Notes: generated from the letters alone by a model not told the origin. Counted from the stretch's first letter, positions 47,344-56,569 are shown. The stretch: 64,000 bases of DNA from an uncultured cyanobacterium (GCA_903887375.1 CAISPN010000032.1:1-64000), one strand, 5' to 3'. Numbers and translations are program-made.

Positions 47344-48576
47344 TTAGCGAGCTCTTGTAGTGAGCCGGAAATAATTGGAGACCAAAAACTCTCTAATGGG
47401 AAAGAGAAGGTAAGTCAGAGGGTTAATTGTCACAACCACATCACGAAAATCTCGCCTGACAAGCTTTACAATTGCACTTGCCACCCACGGAGCAGACATC
47501 ACACCGACAGGGTTAAGTTCACTTTTAAATGGTCCTAGAATCAGTTTGCGAACTACACAAGGGGCATCCAATCTTCTCAAGGTGACTAAATCTCCTATGG
47601 TTCTTTTGCTGAGCTCATAAAGTGGACTCATAGCTGGGCTAACTTCAGCCTCTGAGGTATTTACCCAAAGTTCCTTGCAGGCAATATCTCTATTGGTTTT
47701 AATGGTACTTAAAAATAGCTCCATCAAACGCCATTGTGAAAAACTATTGATCTGGAATGATTTTTCAATTGCCTCAGCATCTCTAGCTTTATGGACATTT
47801 ACTCCATGATTGAGCACCAGAATATCTACTTTAGAGAGCAAATCTTGCAATTGATTCTCTTGTCCAACCTTCCAGTTGACTGTTTCTAGGTTAACTTGCC
47901 CACTTGGCAGGTCTAAAACTATAGTTGAATCACTAGAGCTCAAGGCAATAGGTTTGGCACCCGCTATATATAACTGCTTGAGCAGAGCTTTTCCTAAAGT
48001 ACCAGAAGCTCCAGTAACAGCAACTCTTTTACCCTTGAGAGAAACTGCTGTACCCAAGAGGCGATCTATTAGAGTCAAGGTTCCACAAAAATAGGCATTT
48101 TGATCATCAAAGTGGTGTCTCCAGTGGTAAGTACGATTGACGAACCAGTGACCAGGATTGCTATCAAAAGGGCCGGGACGATGAGTTAAATCTGTGAGCT
48201 CATCGACATGAGGAACACCTAAACCTCTGGCGATCGCACTGAGCAAAAAGCTCAAAGTATAGACAGAGCCAGCTAAACCAATCCAGGCAAAATCCCAATT
48301 TAAAGCTCTAACTAAAAGCCAAGGGAGCAAACTGGCAATTAGCATCACCAAAGCCTCTGGTACATCATTATACCAATGTGCCTGTCGGTATATTTCCGTA
48401 TTGGCTACAGAAAGATCTGGGCGAAATACCTTATGATGCCAGACATGGAGCCGGTAAACAGGAGCCCAGATGTGAGCTAGTCCATGATAAAGATCTCGAA
48501 TAATCTCTACCCAGACTATGCTAGCTAAAGCGATAGAGAGAGTTAACCATATTTGATTGGTCATAAAAACTAACAT
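47344..48576 (-). CDS. Bifunctional sterol-desaturase-like / short-chain dehydrogenase protein
   Basis: A 410-aa protein of two modules. Residues ~1-170 form a membrane FA-hydroxylase/sterol-desaturase-type domain with diiron His motifs (HIWAPVYRLHVWHHKVF, RTYHWRHHFDDQNAYF). Residues ~178-400 form a Rossmann SDR (VAVTGASGTLGKALLKQLY, VLVLNHGVN-like, YELSKRT). This arrangement is found in cyanobacteria; the substrate is unknown, perhaps a lipid or carotenoid-like compound. A GTG/ATG choice is not critical: the second ATG (48564) is also possible. It is divergent from the GT2 gene. Confidence 0.85.
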   Translation of the reverse strand: MLVFMTNQIWLTLSIALASIVWVEIIRDLYHGLAHIWAPVYRLHVWHHKVFRPDLSVANTEIYRQAHWYNDVPEALVMLIASLLPWLLVRALNWDFAWIGLAGSVYTLSFLLSAIARGLGVPHVDELTDLTHRPGPFDSNPGHWFVNRTYHWRHHFDDQNAYFCGTLTLIDRLLGTAVSLKGKRVAVTGASGTLGKALLKQLYIAGAKPIALSSSDSTIVLDLPSGQVNLETVNWKVGQENQLQDLLSKVDILVLNHGVNVHKARDAEAIEKSFQINSFSQWRLMELFLSTIKTNRDIACKELWVNTSEAEVSPAMSPLYELSKRTIGDLVTLRRLDAPCVVRKLILGPFKSELNPVGVMSAPWVASAIVKLVRRDFRDVVVTINPLTYLLFPIREFLVSNYFRLTTRAR

Positions 48577-48662
48577 AACATTAAAGATATTTTAAAAAAT
48601 ATTAACAGTCTTAGTTAAAATGTAGCAATAAGATACTTCCTAAGGATTAGTTTAAAGAGAAT

Positions 48663-50018
48663 ATGACAGAAAAAGACTGGATAGAAGTAGAGGACTGGCA
48701 GAGCGATTTTTTTCAGGGATTGGCAGGTCGCAGAAAGAAAGCCGCTTTTTTACTAATCTCTATATGGACTATTGTAATCACTCTCCATTTGGTAGCTTGG
48801 GGACATTGGGTGATCCTTGCTTTAACTGGTGTGATCTCTATTCAGTTGGTTCGGATGCTCAATAGTAAGCCAGATGAAGTTCAAAACCAATATGACAAGC
48901 CAATTGCCCATTACCCTATTGTCTCTCTATTAGTGGCTGCTAAAAACGAAGAAGCTGTAGTTACCAATTTAGTCAATCAACTCTGTAATTTGGATTATCC
49001 AGTTGATCGCTATGAGGTATGGATCATTGATGATAATAGTACTGACAGAACAGGTAAAATACTTGACGAACTTAGCTATTATCCCCAACTGAAGATTGCC
49101 CATAGATCTTCCGGGGCAACTGGAGGTAAATCTGGCGCGCTCAATCAAATTCTCCCTTTAACACAAGGTACTATTATTGGCGTTTTTGATGCCGATGCTC
49201 GTATCAATAAAGATCTGCTCAAAAAAGTAGTTCTTCTGTTTGAGCCAGAGGATATTGGTGCTATTCAACTGCGCAAATCGATTGTCAATTCTCAGGTGAA
49301 TTTTCTCACCGAGGGTCAAAAAACAGAAATGGCCCTAGATAGCTTTTATCAACAAAGAAGGATAGCTTGCGGGGGCTTGGGTGAGCTCAGAGGCAATGGT
49401 CAGTTTGTACGTCGCAATGCGTTAGAGAGAGCTGGCGGTTGGAATGAAGAAACAATTACTGATGATTTAGATCTAACAATTCGTCTGCATTTGGATAACT
49501 GGAAAATTGGATTTTGTCACGATCCCCAAGTTGGAGAAGAGGGGGTAACTAGATTTGTTGCTCTTTGGCATCAAAGAAACCGTTGGGCAGAAGGTGGCTA
49601 TCAACGCTACTTAGATTACTGGCGCTTGTTACTGAGCCAGCCAATGGGATTGAAGAAAAAACTAGATCTATTTACTTTTCTATTGGTTCAATACATAATC
49701 CCAACAGCAGCAGTTCCAGATATATTGATAAGCATCACGAAGCATGAACCTGTTTTGCTGAGCCCCTTGACTGTCATAATATTCATGTTTTCATTTTTCG
49801 GCATGTGGAGGGGGCTCAAAAACGAATCTCCCCAAACTGGCAATATTGAACTTTTACTCAATACCGTCAGTGGCACTATCTACATGGCGCATTGGTTTCT
49901 CGTTATTCCGGCAATTACCGCCCGCCTGGCAATTTTACCCAAAACTCTCAAATGGGTGAAAACTACTCATATAGGGCATGATGAACTTGAGCTGATTGAG
50001 AGAGGGAGTCAGACATAA
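48663..50018 (+). CDS. GT2 membrane glycosyltransferase, probable monoglucosyldiacylglycerol synthase
   Basis: A 451-aa inverting glycosyltransferase. Two N-terminal membrane helices (~30-65), the GT-A domain with VSLLVAAKNEEAVV, IIDDNSTDRTG, the DxD motif FDADARI, the acceptor TDDLDLTIRLH and QxxRW-type HQRNRWAEGGYQ, and C-terminal membrane helices. This layout is shared by cyanobacterial MgdA (glucosyl transfer from UDP-glucose to diacylglycerol, the first step to galactolipids) and by processive cellulose-synthase-like enzymes. MgdA is favoured by the length and non-processive motif, but not proven. Confidence 0.7.
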   Translation: MTEKDWIEVEDWQSDFFQGLAGRRKKAAFLLISIWTIVITLHLVAWGHWVILALTGVISIQLVRMLNSKPDEVQNQYDKPIAHYPIVSLLVAAKNEEAVVTNLVNQLCNLDYPVDRYEVWIIDDNSTDRTGKILDELSYYPQLKIAHRSSGATGGKSGALNQILPLTQGTIIGVFDADARINKDLLKKVVLLFEPEDIGAIQLRKSIVNSQVNFLTEGQKTEMALDSFYQQRRIACGGLGELRGNGQFVRRNALERAGGWNEETITDDLDLTIRLHLDNWKIGFCHDPQVGEEGVTRFVALWHQRNRWAEGGYQRYLDYWRLLLSQPMGLKKKLDLFTFLLVQYIIPTAAVPDILISITKHEPVLLSPLTVIIFMFSFFGMWRGLKNESPQTGNIELLLNTVSGTIYMAHWFLVIPAITARLAILPKTLKWVKTTHIGHDELELIERGSQT

Positions 50019-50384
50019 GCCGGGTTCTGTTCTCTTAGGGAAATATTTTCCCTAAAAGGAAGGTTATCTATCTAGGATGACTGTTACCAGCCACCTCAAG
50101 CGGTTGACAAGAGCGAAACAGGGAAAAGACCAACCTTAGTTTCTCCACCTTGCTCCCGATCGGGGTTTACCTAGCCAGTACCTCTCGATACTGCTGGTGC
50201 GCTCTTACCACACCTTTGCACCCTTACCAGCAAAAAATTAAATTCACTGGCGGTATTTTTCTGTGGCACTATCCTCACGGTCACCCGCACTGGGCGTTAT
50301 CCAGCAGATCTGGTCTTTCGGGAGCCCGGACTTTCCTCAGACTCTTTAGAAGTCCGCAACCTTCTTCGCTTACTCCCTCCCCAT
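49998..50384 (-). ncRNA. rnpB: RNase P RNA
   Basis: The minus strand shows the conserved RNase P blocks: GAGGAAAGTCCGGGCTCC near the 5' end and AGAACCCGGCTTAT near the 3' end, plus GACCGTGAGGATAGTGCCACAGAAA. The ends pair (GAGGGAGT with ACTCCCTC), giving a ~387-nt molecule. The exact ends are estimated from that pairing. The 3' end reaches ~20 bases into the GT2 gene on the other strand. Confidence 0.95.
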
Positions 50385-50433
50385 TCAGTCTAAGCTAATA
50401 TATTACTAAAGCGCTATCTCGAGTTTTGATAAA

Positions 50434-51057
50434 ATGGTGCCAGATAAACTTTCAAAAGAATACCGTATGCCAGAAGATGCCGATCTAATTCGTCCCAGCG
50501 CTGCTGTTCCTTCTCATATCCAACAAATTTCTTCAGATTTAAGAACTATCGGACGAATCAGCTTTTGGTTACAACTAGTACTTGGTGTGATTTCTGCTGT
50601 CTTGCTATCTTTTGGTACATTAATTCTGCTCAGTAGCAATCAGAGAACCAAAGGGATAGAAGTTGGCATCCTAGCTGCTATAGCTGGAGTAGTCATTTTA
50701 GCTATTGCTATATTTTTTACCAGACGCTATATGCAGTATTCTAAGGATATTCTCAGCCCAGATCCCAAAGAAAGACCCAAGAAGAAAGATACACTTCAGT
50801 TGATTAAGACAGGTTTGATTTTTAATTTAGTAGGGATGTTATTGACTATTTTTGGAGCAGAAGCTTTAGTTGGTATTATCTTACAGAAATCTTTACTAAT
50901 TCCCCAAGCAACTATTACAGCTGATCCCAATAAATTCATTAATTCAGCAGATGTTCTGATTGTTCAAGCCAATACTAACTCTATTGCTGCACATTTTGCC
51001 GGTTTGGTCTGCTCTCTTTGGTTATTAAATCGGGTCATACAAAGAATTAATCTTTAA
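50434..51057 (+). CDS. DUF3611 family membrane protein
   Basis: A 207-aa protein with about four membrane helices (FWLQLVLGVISAVLLSFGTLILL, VGILAAIAGVVILAIAIFF, LIKTGLIFNLVGMLLTIFGAEALVG and a C-terminal helix AHFAGLVCSLWLLNRVI). The pattern matches the cyanobacterial DUF3611 family, some of whose members are thylakoid or chloroplast-envelope proteins. Function unknown. It starts 50 bases past the rnpB 5' end on the other strand and converges with corA. Confidence 0.8.
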   Translation: MVPDKLSKEYRMPEDADLIRPSAAVPSHIQQISSDLRTIGRISFWLQLVLGVISAVLLSFGTLILLSSNQRTKGIEVGILAAIAGVVILAIAIFFTRRYMQYSKDILSPDPKERPKKKDTLQLIKTGLIFNLVGMLLTIFGAEALVGIILQKSLLIPQATITADPNKFINSADVLIVQANTNSIAAHFAGLVCSLWLLNRVIQRINL

Positions 51058-51061
51058 ATTA

Positions 51062-52000
51062 TTAATAAAAAGATTTGAACCAACCCTTACGCCAGAAGAA
51101 AAATACTAAATATAGCGCTATCAGCACCATCACGCCTAGGCAGATGAAATAACCCCAATGTGATTTGAGCTCAGGCATATATTCAAAGTTCATGCCATAA
51201 AGCCCGGCAATAAAAGTTAGTGGGATAAAAATAGTAGAAATGATAGTGAGTAGCTTCATTACATCATTGACCTTGTTGCTGATTGCAGAGAGATAGACTT
51301 CCATCAAACTTGAAGCTAGTTCGCGGTAACTTTCAGTGATCTCCAAAAGCTGAATCACATGGTCATAGCAGTCCCTAAAGTATATTTGTACGTCCATATT
51401 AATCTTGCCATAGCCGGTTCGAGTCAGAATACCAAGCATATCTCTAAGGGGCCAAATCAGCCTTCTAAGAGCTAACAATTCCCTTCTAATTTTATAAATT
51501 TGTTCTAGGTCCTTGCGAGATGGACTAGAGATGATTTTTTCCTCGAGTAGCTCAATGCGATCTTCATAGTGCTCTAAAACTGGAAAATAACTTTCAATAA
51601 CGCAGTCAATAACCCTATAAGCTAGATAATCAATGCCAAAACTTCTAATATTTCCCTGCTTCTGGCAAATTTGAGATTTTATCTCTTTAAAAGGATCTTG
51701 AGAAGCATCTTCTTGAAAGGTTATCATATATTTTTCGCCAACTAAAAGGCTGACTTGCTCAGTCTCAAATCCATTTTTAGCAGGATTAATTCGCACAACT
51801 TGAGAGATGATTAAGAGCTGATCACTATAGTCTTCGCATTTAGGGCGTTGCGGAACATTTACTACATTTTCTAATAATAAACGATGTAAATTAAAAACTT
51901 TACCAATGTTATTTAAAATATCTTCAGTTCCCAAACCTTGTACATCAAACCAGGTAACATTATCGGTTTGAAGGTACTCAAGGCAGTCTTCAGGCTGCAA
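51062..52000 (-). CDS. corA: CorA-type magnesium/cobalt transporter, restart frame
   Basis: CorA forms pentameric Mg2+ channels in the inner membrane. The visible 312 codons cover the cytosolic alpha/beta domain from ECLEYLQTDNVTWFDVQGLGTED, the long stalk helix (FPVLEHYEDRIELLEEKI), the first pore helix (LTIISTIFIPLTFIAGLYGMNF with the selectivity GMN) and the second helix (GYFICLGVMVLIALYLVFFFWR). The family-typical N-terminal ~60 residues continue in frame upstream but are cut by a TGA (see next entry). The TTG at 52000 would be a weak start. The protein may be made as a shortened form, or the gene is dying. Confidence 0.8.
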   Translation of the reverse strand: MQPEDCLEYLQTDNVTWFDVQGLGTEDILNNIGKVFNLHRLLLENVVNVPQRPKCEDYSDQLLIISQVVRINPAKNGFETEQVSLLVGEKYMITFQEDASQDPFKEIKSQICQKQGNIRSFGIDYLAYRVIDCVIESYFPVLEHYEDRIELLEEKIISSPSRKDLEQIYKIRRELLALRRLIWPLRDMLGILTRTGYGKINMDVQIYFRDCYDHVIQLLEITESYRELASSLMEVYLSAISNKVNDVMKLLTIISTIFIPLTFIAGLYGMNFEYMPELKSHWGYFICLGVMVLIALYLVFFFWRKGWFKSFY

Positions 52001-52177
52001 ATTAGTTTTATGGTTTATCGAATCTGTATTGTAATCCAGAAGATCAATTCAAGAAGGCTTGGCATCTGAAGCAATTTCTAAAGTTCCAGGTAAAACTCCA
52101 GGAGTGTGGTAGTAATAACCGAAATAATCTTCTTCTTGTGAATTTAAATCTGAGGAATGTTTGGATGTTTGATGCAT
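52001..52177 (-). pseudogene. Cut-off N-terminus of corA with in-frame TGA
   Basis: From ATG 52177 the minus strand reads EEDYFGYYYHTPGVLPGTL and EIASDAKPS, the conserved leader of cyanobacterial CorA proteins, then TGA (52049-52051, codon 43), then IDLLDYNTDS... in the same frame up to the downstream CDS. A single stop, with no frameshift, separates the two parts. Whole gene would be 371 aa, the usual length. Confidence 0.78.
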
Positions 52178-52310
52178 AATCAATTTCGTAAATACCGTAA
52201 TTTTGAGAGAATTCTATCACCAATTTTATTGGTATTTGAAACTTTAAGAAAGAATTAAACATGCTAGAATCGAAAAAAGTAATCCTTTGTAAAACTATAG
52301 AGATTTAGTG

Positions 52311-52805
52311 ATGAGTAAAGTTAATACAGTGCATGATGTTGTAGTCAAAACAGCTAGTGGTGAGGATAGGCCTCTTTCTAAATATGCTGGTAAAGTTCTC
52401 TTAATTGTCAATGTAGCCTCCTACTGTGGCTATACCCCTCAGTACAAAGGGCTAGAAGAGCTCAATGCCAAGTACAAAGAAAAAGGCTTAGAGGTTTTGG
52501 GGTTTCCTTGTAATGATTTTGGCGCTCAAGAGCCCGGAGGCTTGGATGAAATTAAGAAGTTTTGCGAATCTCTCTATGGCGTAAATTTTGAACTTTTTGA
52601 TAAAGTTAGCGCCAAAGGGGATAATAAACATCCACTTTATGAGAAACTAACTCAACAAGCTAGCACTCAAGAAGATGTTGCTTGGAATTTTGAAAAATTT
52701 TTGGTTAACAAAAAAGGTCAAGTAGTTGGACGCTTTAAAAGTAACGTAGCGCCTGATTCTCCAGAATTGGTTGCTGCTATCGAAAAAGAGCTAGCTGCCA
52801 GATAA
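52311..52805 (+). CDS. Glutathione peroxidase-like peroxidase
   Basis: A ~164-aa Cys-type GPx, reducing lipid hydroperoxides. The ATG at 52311 is favoured over the GTG at 52308. Peroxidatic Cys39 lies in VNVASYCGYTPQYKGLEEL; the GFPCNDFGAQEPGG motif holds a second Cys and the catalytic Gln; WNFEKFLV supplies the Trp and Asn. Cys replaces selenocysteine. Cyanobacterial members use NADPH/thioredoxin rather than glutathione in some cases. It is followed by a Gfo/Idh gene 17 bases on. Confidence 0.92.
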   Translation: MSKVNTVHDVVVKTASGEDRPLSKYAGKVLLIVNVASYCGYTPQYKGLEELNAKYKEKGLEVLGFPCNDFGAQEPGGLDEIKKFCESLYGVNFELFDKVSAKGDNKHPLYEKLTQQASTQEDVAWNFEKFLVNKKGQVVGRFKSNVAPDSPELVAAIEKELAAR

Positions 52806-52822
52806 GTTAAATAGGTTAGGTC

Positions 52823-53914
52823 ATGAGTCATATAGGTGTAGCAATTGTTGGGACTGGATTTGGAGCTACGGTTCATATCCCGGGTTTTCGAGAAAATACT
52901 CGTACTGAAGTGGTCGCACTCTACCATCGCAATCTAGAAAAAGCAAGGTCTTTGGCTCTAAAATATGAGGTTCAAAATTACTTTGACCAGCTAGAAGAAC
53001 TACTTGCTCTAGAGACTGTTGATGCAGTTGCCCTTTCTACTCCTCCTTTTCTTCACTATGAGATGGCCAAGCAAATCATGCTCTCTGGCAAACATCTCTT
53101 GTTGGAAAAGCCATTGACCATGACCTTTGCCGAATGCCAACATTTATACTATATAGCCCAAAGCCAAGGCGTAATAGTTGCTGTTGATTTTATGTTTCGT
53201 ACTATTCCAGCTTGGCAGCTACTAGAGAAGTACTTAGCCCAAGGCTATATAGGTAAACCAAGATTTATTAAGGTAGATTGGTTAGTCCCAGGTAGAGCCG
53301 ATCCTTTGCGCCCTTGGAATTGGTATTCCAGCAAAGAGCAAGGGGGCGGGGCGCTTGGTGCCATTGGCTCTCATGTTTTTGATTATCTACATTGGCTATT
53401 TGGCCCGGCTAGTAGCATATCAGCACAGCTCTATAGTTCTATCAAAGAGCGCATTGATCCTCTTGATGGACTAAAAAAAGTAGTAGATGCTGATGATATA
53501 GCCACTATTTCTCTAGAACTAGCCGACCAGCTGCCTGCCCAAATTAATTTGAGCTCTTCTACCTACCAAGGGAGAGGTCATTGGCTAGAGATTTACGGAG
53601 ATCAAGGAACTTTAGTTCTAGGGAGTAGTAATCTCAAAGATTATGTCCATGGGTTTCAATTAATGGGCTCTAGCAAGGGAGCTGAATTAAAAAAGATAGA
53701 TATCCCTAAAGAACTAGATTTTAAGAATGTCTTTGCCGATGGAAGGATTGCTCCTTTTACGCGTGTAGTAGATATTTGGGCTACGGCTATAGACAGCAAA
53801 AAGCAGCCAGTTCCTTCATTGGCAGAGGGATTGTATTGCCAACTTTTGATGGATCTAGCTCATCAATCTAATGAGCAGAGGAAGTCTCTGGAGATTCCTT
53901 CAATTTGGCTCTAG
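52823..53914 (+). CDS. Gfo/Idh/MocA-family oxidoreductase
   Basis: A 363-aa NAD(P)-dependent sugar dehydrogenase-like protein. The N-terminal Rossmann domain has VAIVGTGFGATVHIPGF and STPPFLHYEMAKQ, with EKPLTM (the EKP motif). The C-terminal alpha/beta domain carries GGGALGAIGSHVFDYLHWLFG, which holds the His of the family. Substrate is unknown; inositol, glucose-fructose or UDP-sugar are typical. Its end overlaps the convergent DUF2470 gene by 47 bases. Confidence 0.88.
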   Translation: MSHIGVAIVGTGFGATVHIPGFRENTRTEVVALYHRNLEKARSLALKYEVQNYFDQLEELLALETVDAVALSTPPFLHYEMAKQIMLSGKHLLLEKPLTMTFAECQHLYYIAQSQGVIVAVDFMFRTIPAWQLLEKYLAQGYIGKPRFIKVDWLVPGRADPLRPWNWYSSKEQGGGALGAIGSHVFDYLHWLFGPASSISAQLYSSIKERIDPLDGLKKVVDADDIATISLELADQLPAQINLSSSTYQGRGHWLEIYGDQGTLVLGSSNLKDYVHGFQLMGSSKGAELKKIDIPKELDFKNVFADGRIAPFTRVVDIWATAIDSKKQPVPSLAEGLYCQLLMDLAHQSNEQRKSLEIPSIWL

Positions 53915-54179
53915 CCTCTTTGAGCATTGCAATCAAGGTATTATGAGCATCTTGCGCATCCTCTAAGAGATGCTCAAATTCTATACGGACAGAAGTGGTT
54001 TGCTCTGGAGTTTCAACATGGAGATCCATTCCCTTCTGGTCAATTGAGAGCATCTGAGCTGCTTTAGCTGTATTAATACTTCCGAAAAACTGGGCATAGA
54101 GTACCACAGCTTCAGCATGATCTTGATTCATATGGTCACAGATGCGTTTACTAACTTGTGATGTGATGAGCTCTGACAT
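53868..54179 (-). CDS. DUF2470 domain-containing protein
   Basis: A 103-aa protein with the DUF2470 pattern (ICDHMNQDHAEAVVLYAQFFG, AAQMLSIDQKGMDLHV, VRIEFEHLLEDAQDAHNTLIAML). This domain occurs C-terminal to pyridoxamine-oxidase-like proteins involved in haem handling; here it stands alone, as in other cyanobacteria. The His in DHMNQDH could bind haem or metal, which is inference from homologues. Confidence 0.85.
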   Translation of the reverse strand: MSELITSQVSKRICDHMNQDHAEAVVLYAQFFGSINTAKAAQMLSIDQKGMDLHVETPEQTTSVRIEFEHLLEDAQDAHNTLIAMLKEARAKLKESPETSSAH

Positions 54180-54276
54180 AATTTTTAATTAAGGGTAGAT
54201 AGAGTTTCTTAAAATATTATGCCAATTATTAAGGAGGCATTAAAATAGATTAAGTTATTGTCATAAAAAATAAGTA

Positions 54277-55083
54277 ATGTCAAAATCGTTTTTTAGAGTC
54301 ATTGTGCTAGGTCTGTTCTGCTGTTGTCTCACCTTGGGAATCTGGGTAGCAGGTGTAGAAAGAGCCGAAGCTGTAAATAATCCAGAATTACTACCTTCAG
54401 AAGAAACCCCAATTGTAGATCTAGCCAAGTTTTTACCAGATCAGCAAGAAGCAGAACTAGTTGAAGATTTTAAGGAATTTGAAGAAAAAACGGGCTGGAA
54501 ATTAAGAATATTGACTCAGTATGATCGTAGTCCGGGAAGAGCTGTGATCGATTTTTGGAAATTAGATGCTAAAAGTATATTGCTTGTAGCTGATGCAAGA
54601 GGCGGCAATCTATTGGCTTTTAGTATTGGAGATGATGTCTATGAGCTGATGCCCAGAACTTTTTGGATCGAGTTGCAATCTCGCTTCGGGAATATGTACT
54701 ATATTAGGGATAATGGAGAAAATCAAGCCATTGTCCAGTCAATTGATGTAGTCAAAAGATGTCTAATAACTCCAGGTGGTTGTGGTGTTGTTCCTGGAAT
54801 ACCACGTGAGCAGTGGATTTTAACCTTAATTTCCTCTATTGTAGGCGGGCTGATTTGTGGTTTTGCTGCAGTACCTCGCAAAGAAGGAGCCAAATTTGCT
54901 TGGCAATGGATGCTGATCATGTCTCCTTTATGGGGCATTTTGTTTATCTCCTTTGGGCTAGGACCTGTTTTGATTAGAACAAGTGATTGGTTGCCTTTGG
55001 CTCGCAATATTTTGGGCTTTGTTGCAGCTGCATTTTTGGCCTATTTTTCACCAATTCTCTCTCCTACCAACAAAACCACCTAG
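54277..55083 (+). CDS. psb32: TPM domain protein, Psb32-like photosystem II repair factor
   Basis: A 268-aa protein. An N-terminal hydrophobic signal (VIVLGLFCCCLTLGIWVAGV) is followed by the TPM domain (DLAKFLPDQQEAELVEDFKEFEEKTGWKLRIL..., ILLVADARGGNLLAFSIGDDV) in the lumen, and the C-terminus has two to three membrane helices (LTLISSIVGGLICGFAAV, WQWMLIMSPLWGILFISFG). Psb32 protects PSII from photodamage and speeds its repair. The length and layout match Psb32. The following hisH starts five bases past the stop. Confidence 0.85.
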   Translation: MSKSFFRVIVLGLFCCCLTLGIWVAGVERAEAVNNPELLPSEETPIVDLAKFLPDQQEAELVEDFKEFEEKTGWKLRILTQYDRSPGRAVIDFWKLDAKSILLVADARGGNLLAFSIGDDVYELMPRTFWIELQSRFGNMYYIRDNGENQAIVQSIDVVKRCLITPGGCGVVPGIPREQWILTLISSIVGGLICGFAAVPRKEGAKFAWQWMLIMSPLWGILFISFGLGPVLIRTSDWLPLARNILGFVAAAFLAYFSPILSPTNKTT

Positions 55084-55087
55084 GCAA

Positions 55088-55717
55088 ATGACTATTCCTA
55101 TTGCTGTAATTGATTATGATATGGGCAACCTGCATTCAGCCTGTAAAGGTCTTGAGATATCAGGCGCGCTGCCTATTGTCACTAACTCCAAGGAAAAAAT
55201 TTTGGCTGCTGCTGCTGTGGTGCTTCCTGGGGTAGGTTCTTTTGATCCAGCAATGCGCCAGCTCAGAGCTCATGGACTAGTAGAGGTAATTGAACAGGCT
55301 ATCTCTAGTGGCAAACCTTTTCTGGGTATATGTTTGGGCTTGCAGCTGCTCTTTGAATCCTCAGAGGAAGGATCCGAACCTGGTATGGGTATTCTCAAAG
55401 GGAAAGTGCGTCGTTTTTGTTCTCAACCAGGACTGGCAATTCCTCATATGGGGTGGAACCAATTAGAACTATCAAAAAAAGACCATTTGCTTTGGCAGGG
55501 AATTGAGCAGCCAGCACAGGTTTATTTTGTTCATTCTTATTTTGTTGATCCAAAAGATCCAAGCATTATTGCTGCAAAAGTTACCCATGGTGATCAAACA
55601 GTAACCGCGGCAGTTGCTTTAGATAATTTAATGGCCGCGCAGTTTCATCCGGAAAAATCTGCTAAAACTGGATTGAAAATTCTATCTAATTTTGTTAAGC
55701 TCTCTTCAAAATTGTGA
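55088..55717 (+). CDS. hisH: Imidazole glycerol phosphate synthase subunit HisH
   Basis: The glutaminase subunit that feeds ammonia to HisF in histidine synthesis. The ATG at 55088 opens IAVIDYDMGNLHSACKGLE, exactly the family N-terminus, so the longer frame from 54983 inside psb32 is not real. The 209 aa hold the catalytic Cys in PFLGICLGLQLLFE and the His/Glu in QFHPEKS near residue 190. The stop overlaps the GTG of rsmD. Confidence 0.94.
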   Translation: MTIPIAVIDYDMGNLHSACKGLEISGALPIVTNSKEKILAAAAVVLPGVGSFDPAMRQLRAHGLVEVIEQAISSGKPFLGICLGLQLLFESSEEGSEPGMGILKGKVRRFCSQPGLAIPHMGWNQLELSKKDHLLWQGIEQPAQVYFVHSYFVDPKDPSIIAAKVTHGDQTVTAAVALDNLMAAQFHPEKSAKTGLKILSNFVKLSSKL

Positions 55718-56226
55718 AGCCGACCAAAACAATCACCAGACCTACCAGTAGCAAGGTTCGTCAAGCTTTATTCAATATTTGGCAGGGAAATCTAGAAAAT
55801 ACTAGCTATCTGGATCTTTGCGCTGGAACTGGAGCAATTGGGGCTCAGGCTTTACTTGAAGGGGCCAAAGAAGTTGTAGGCATTGAGATTAATCGCCATG
55901 CCTGCTTAAAGATACAACAATCTTGGCAAAAGATCTCCTCTTTAGAGCAGTCCTTTCGGGTCATTCAAGGCGATATCCTCAGTAAGATTCATATTCTAAA
56001 GAATCAAAAGTTTGACTTTATTTACTTTGATCCTCCATATCAGAGTGGACTATATGAATCTGTTTTAGAATTGATTATCTTGCTAAATTTGCTAGATGAG
56101 TATTCAGAGTTAGCCGTAGAGCATAACCCCAAATTTTGGCAAGCTCCGCCAAGTCTAAACTCATTGTCTATGATTCGCCAAAAACAATATGGAGATACAT
56201 TTTTAAGCTTTTTTGTACTTAGCTAG
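55714..56226 (+). CDS. rsmD: 16S rRNA (guanine966-N2)-methyltransferase
   Basis: RsmD methylates G966 in helix 31 of 16S rRNA. The 170-aa protein starts with GTG at 55714 inside the hisH stop (coupled). Motifs: KPTKTITRPTSSKVRQALFNIW, LDLCAGTGAIGAQALLEGA (SAM-binding), and FIYFDPPYQSGLYESVLE (catalytic DPPY). Length is normal. It converges with sipA (8 bases overlap). Confidence 0.92.
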   Translation: MKPTKTITRPTSSKVRQALFNIWQGNLENTSYLDLCAGTGAIGAQALLEGAKEVVGIEINRHACLKIQQSWQKISSLEQSFRVIQGDILSKIHILKNQKFDFIYFDPPYQSGLYESVLELIILLNLLDEYSELAVEHNPKFWQAPPSLNSLSMIRQKQYGDTFLSFFVLS

Positions 56227-56455
56227 AAATGTGATCCTCAATGACCTCTAGGTATTGATCTTCCATCAAATAACTTCCTTTGGCAAAGAGGACTACCCAA
56301 TATTGTCCTGGGCGGCGATCTATCACTATACCTTCTTGGCCTATTGCTATGATATCTGGTGGTCTTAGCATGGGCATCGGATCGGCAGTTTTGAAATAAG
56401 GAGGTTTTAGGGATAATTTCACCTTATCTCCTATTGATATTTTTAGTTCACTCAT
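56219..56455 (-). CDS. sipA: NblS-interacting protein SipA
   Basis: A 78-aa SH3-like protein matching SipA: KTADPMPMLRPPDIIAIGQEG, VIDRRPGQYWVVLFAKGSYLMEDQYLEV. SipA binds the sensor kinase NblS (Hik33/DspA), which phosphorylates RpaB, and raises its activity, so it takes part in high-light, nutrient and cold control. This ties to the RpaB-type HLR1 box of the putative sRNA in the same window. Convergent with rsmD. Confidence 0.88.
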   Translation of the reverse strand: MSELKISIGDKVKLSLKPPYFKTADPMPMLRPPDIIAIGQEGIVIDRRPGQYWVVLFAKGSYLMEDQYLEVIEDHISS

Positions 56456-56569
56456 TTTTCAGATTCTAGCCCATATTAATTAAATTGCGCTTTTGACCAT
56501 AGCGACAAAATTATACATTAAACTTCTCTTTAGGGGGAGATCAGGGAGATAAAATGCTTTTACTATTTT

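Noticed and set aside
54983-55087. Longer HisH start within psb32
   Set aside because: The extra 35 residues are membrane-like antisense-to-frame sequence from psb32; the ATG at 55088 gives the family N-terminus.
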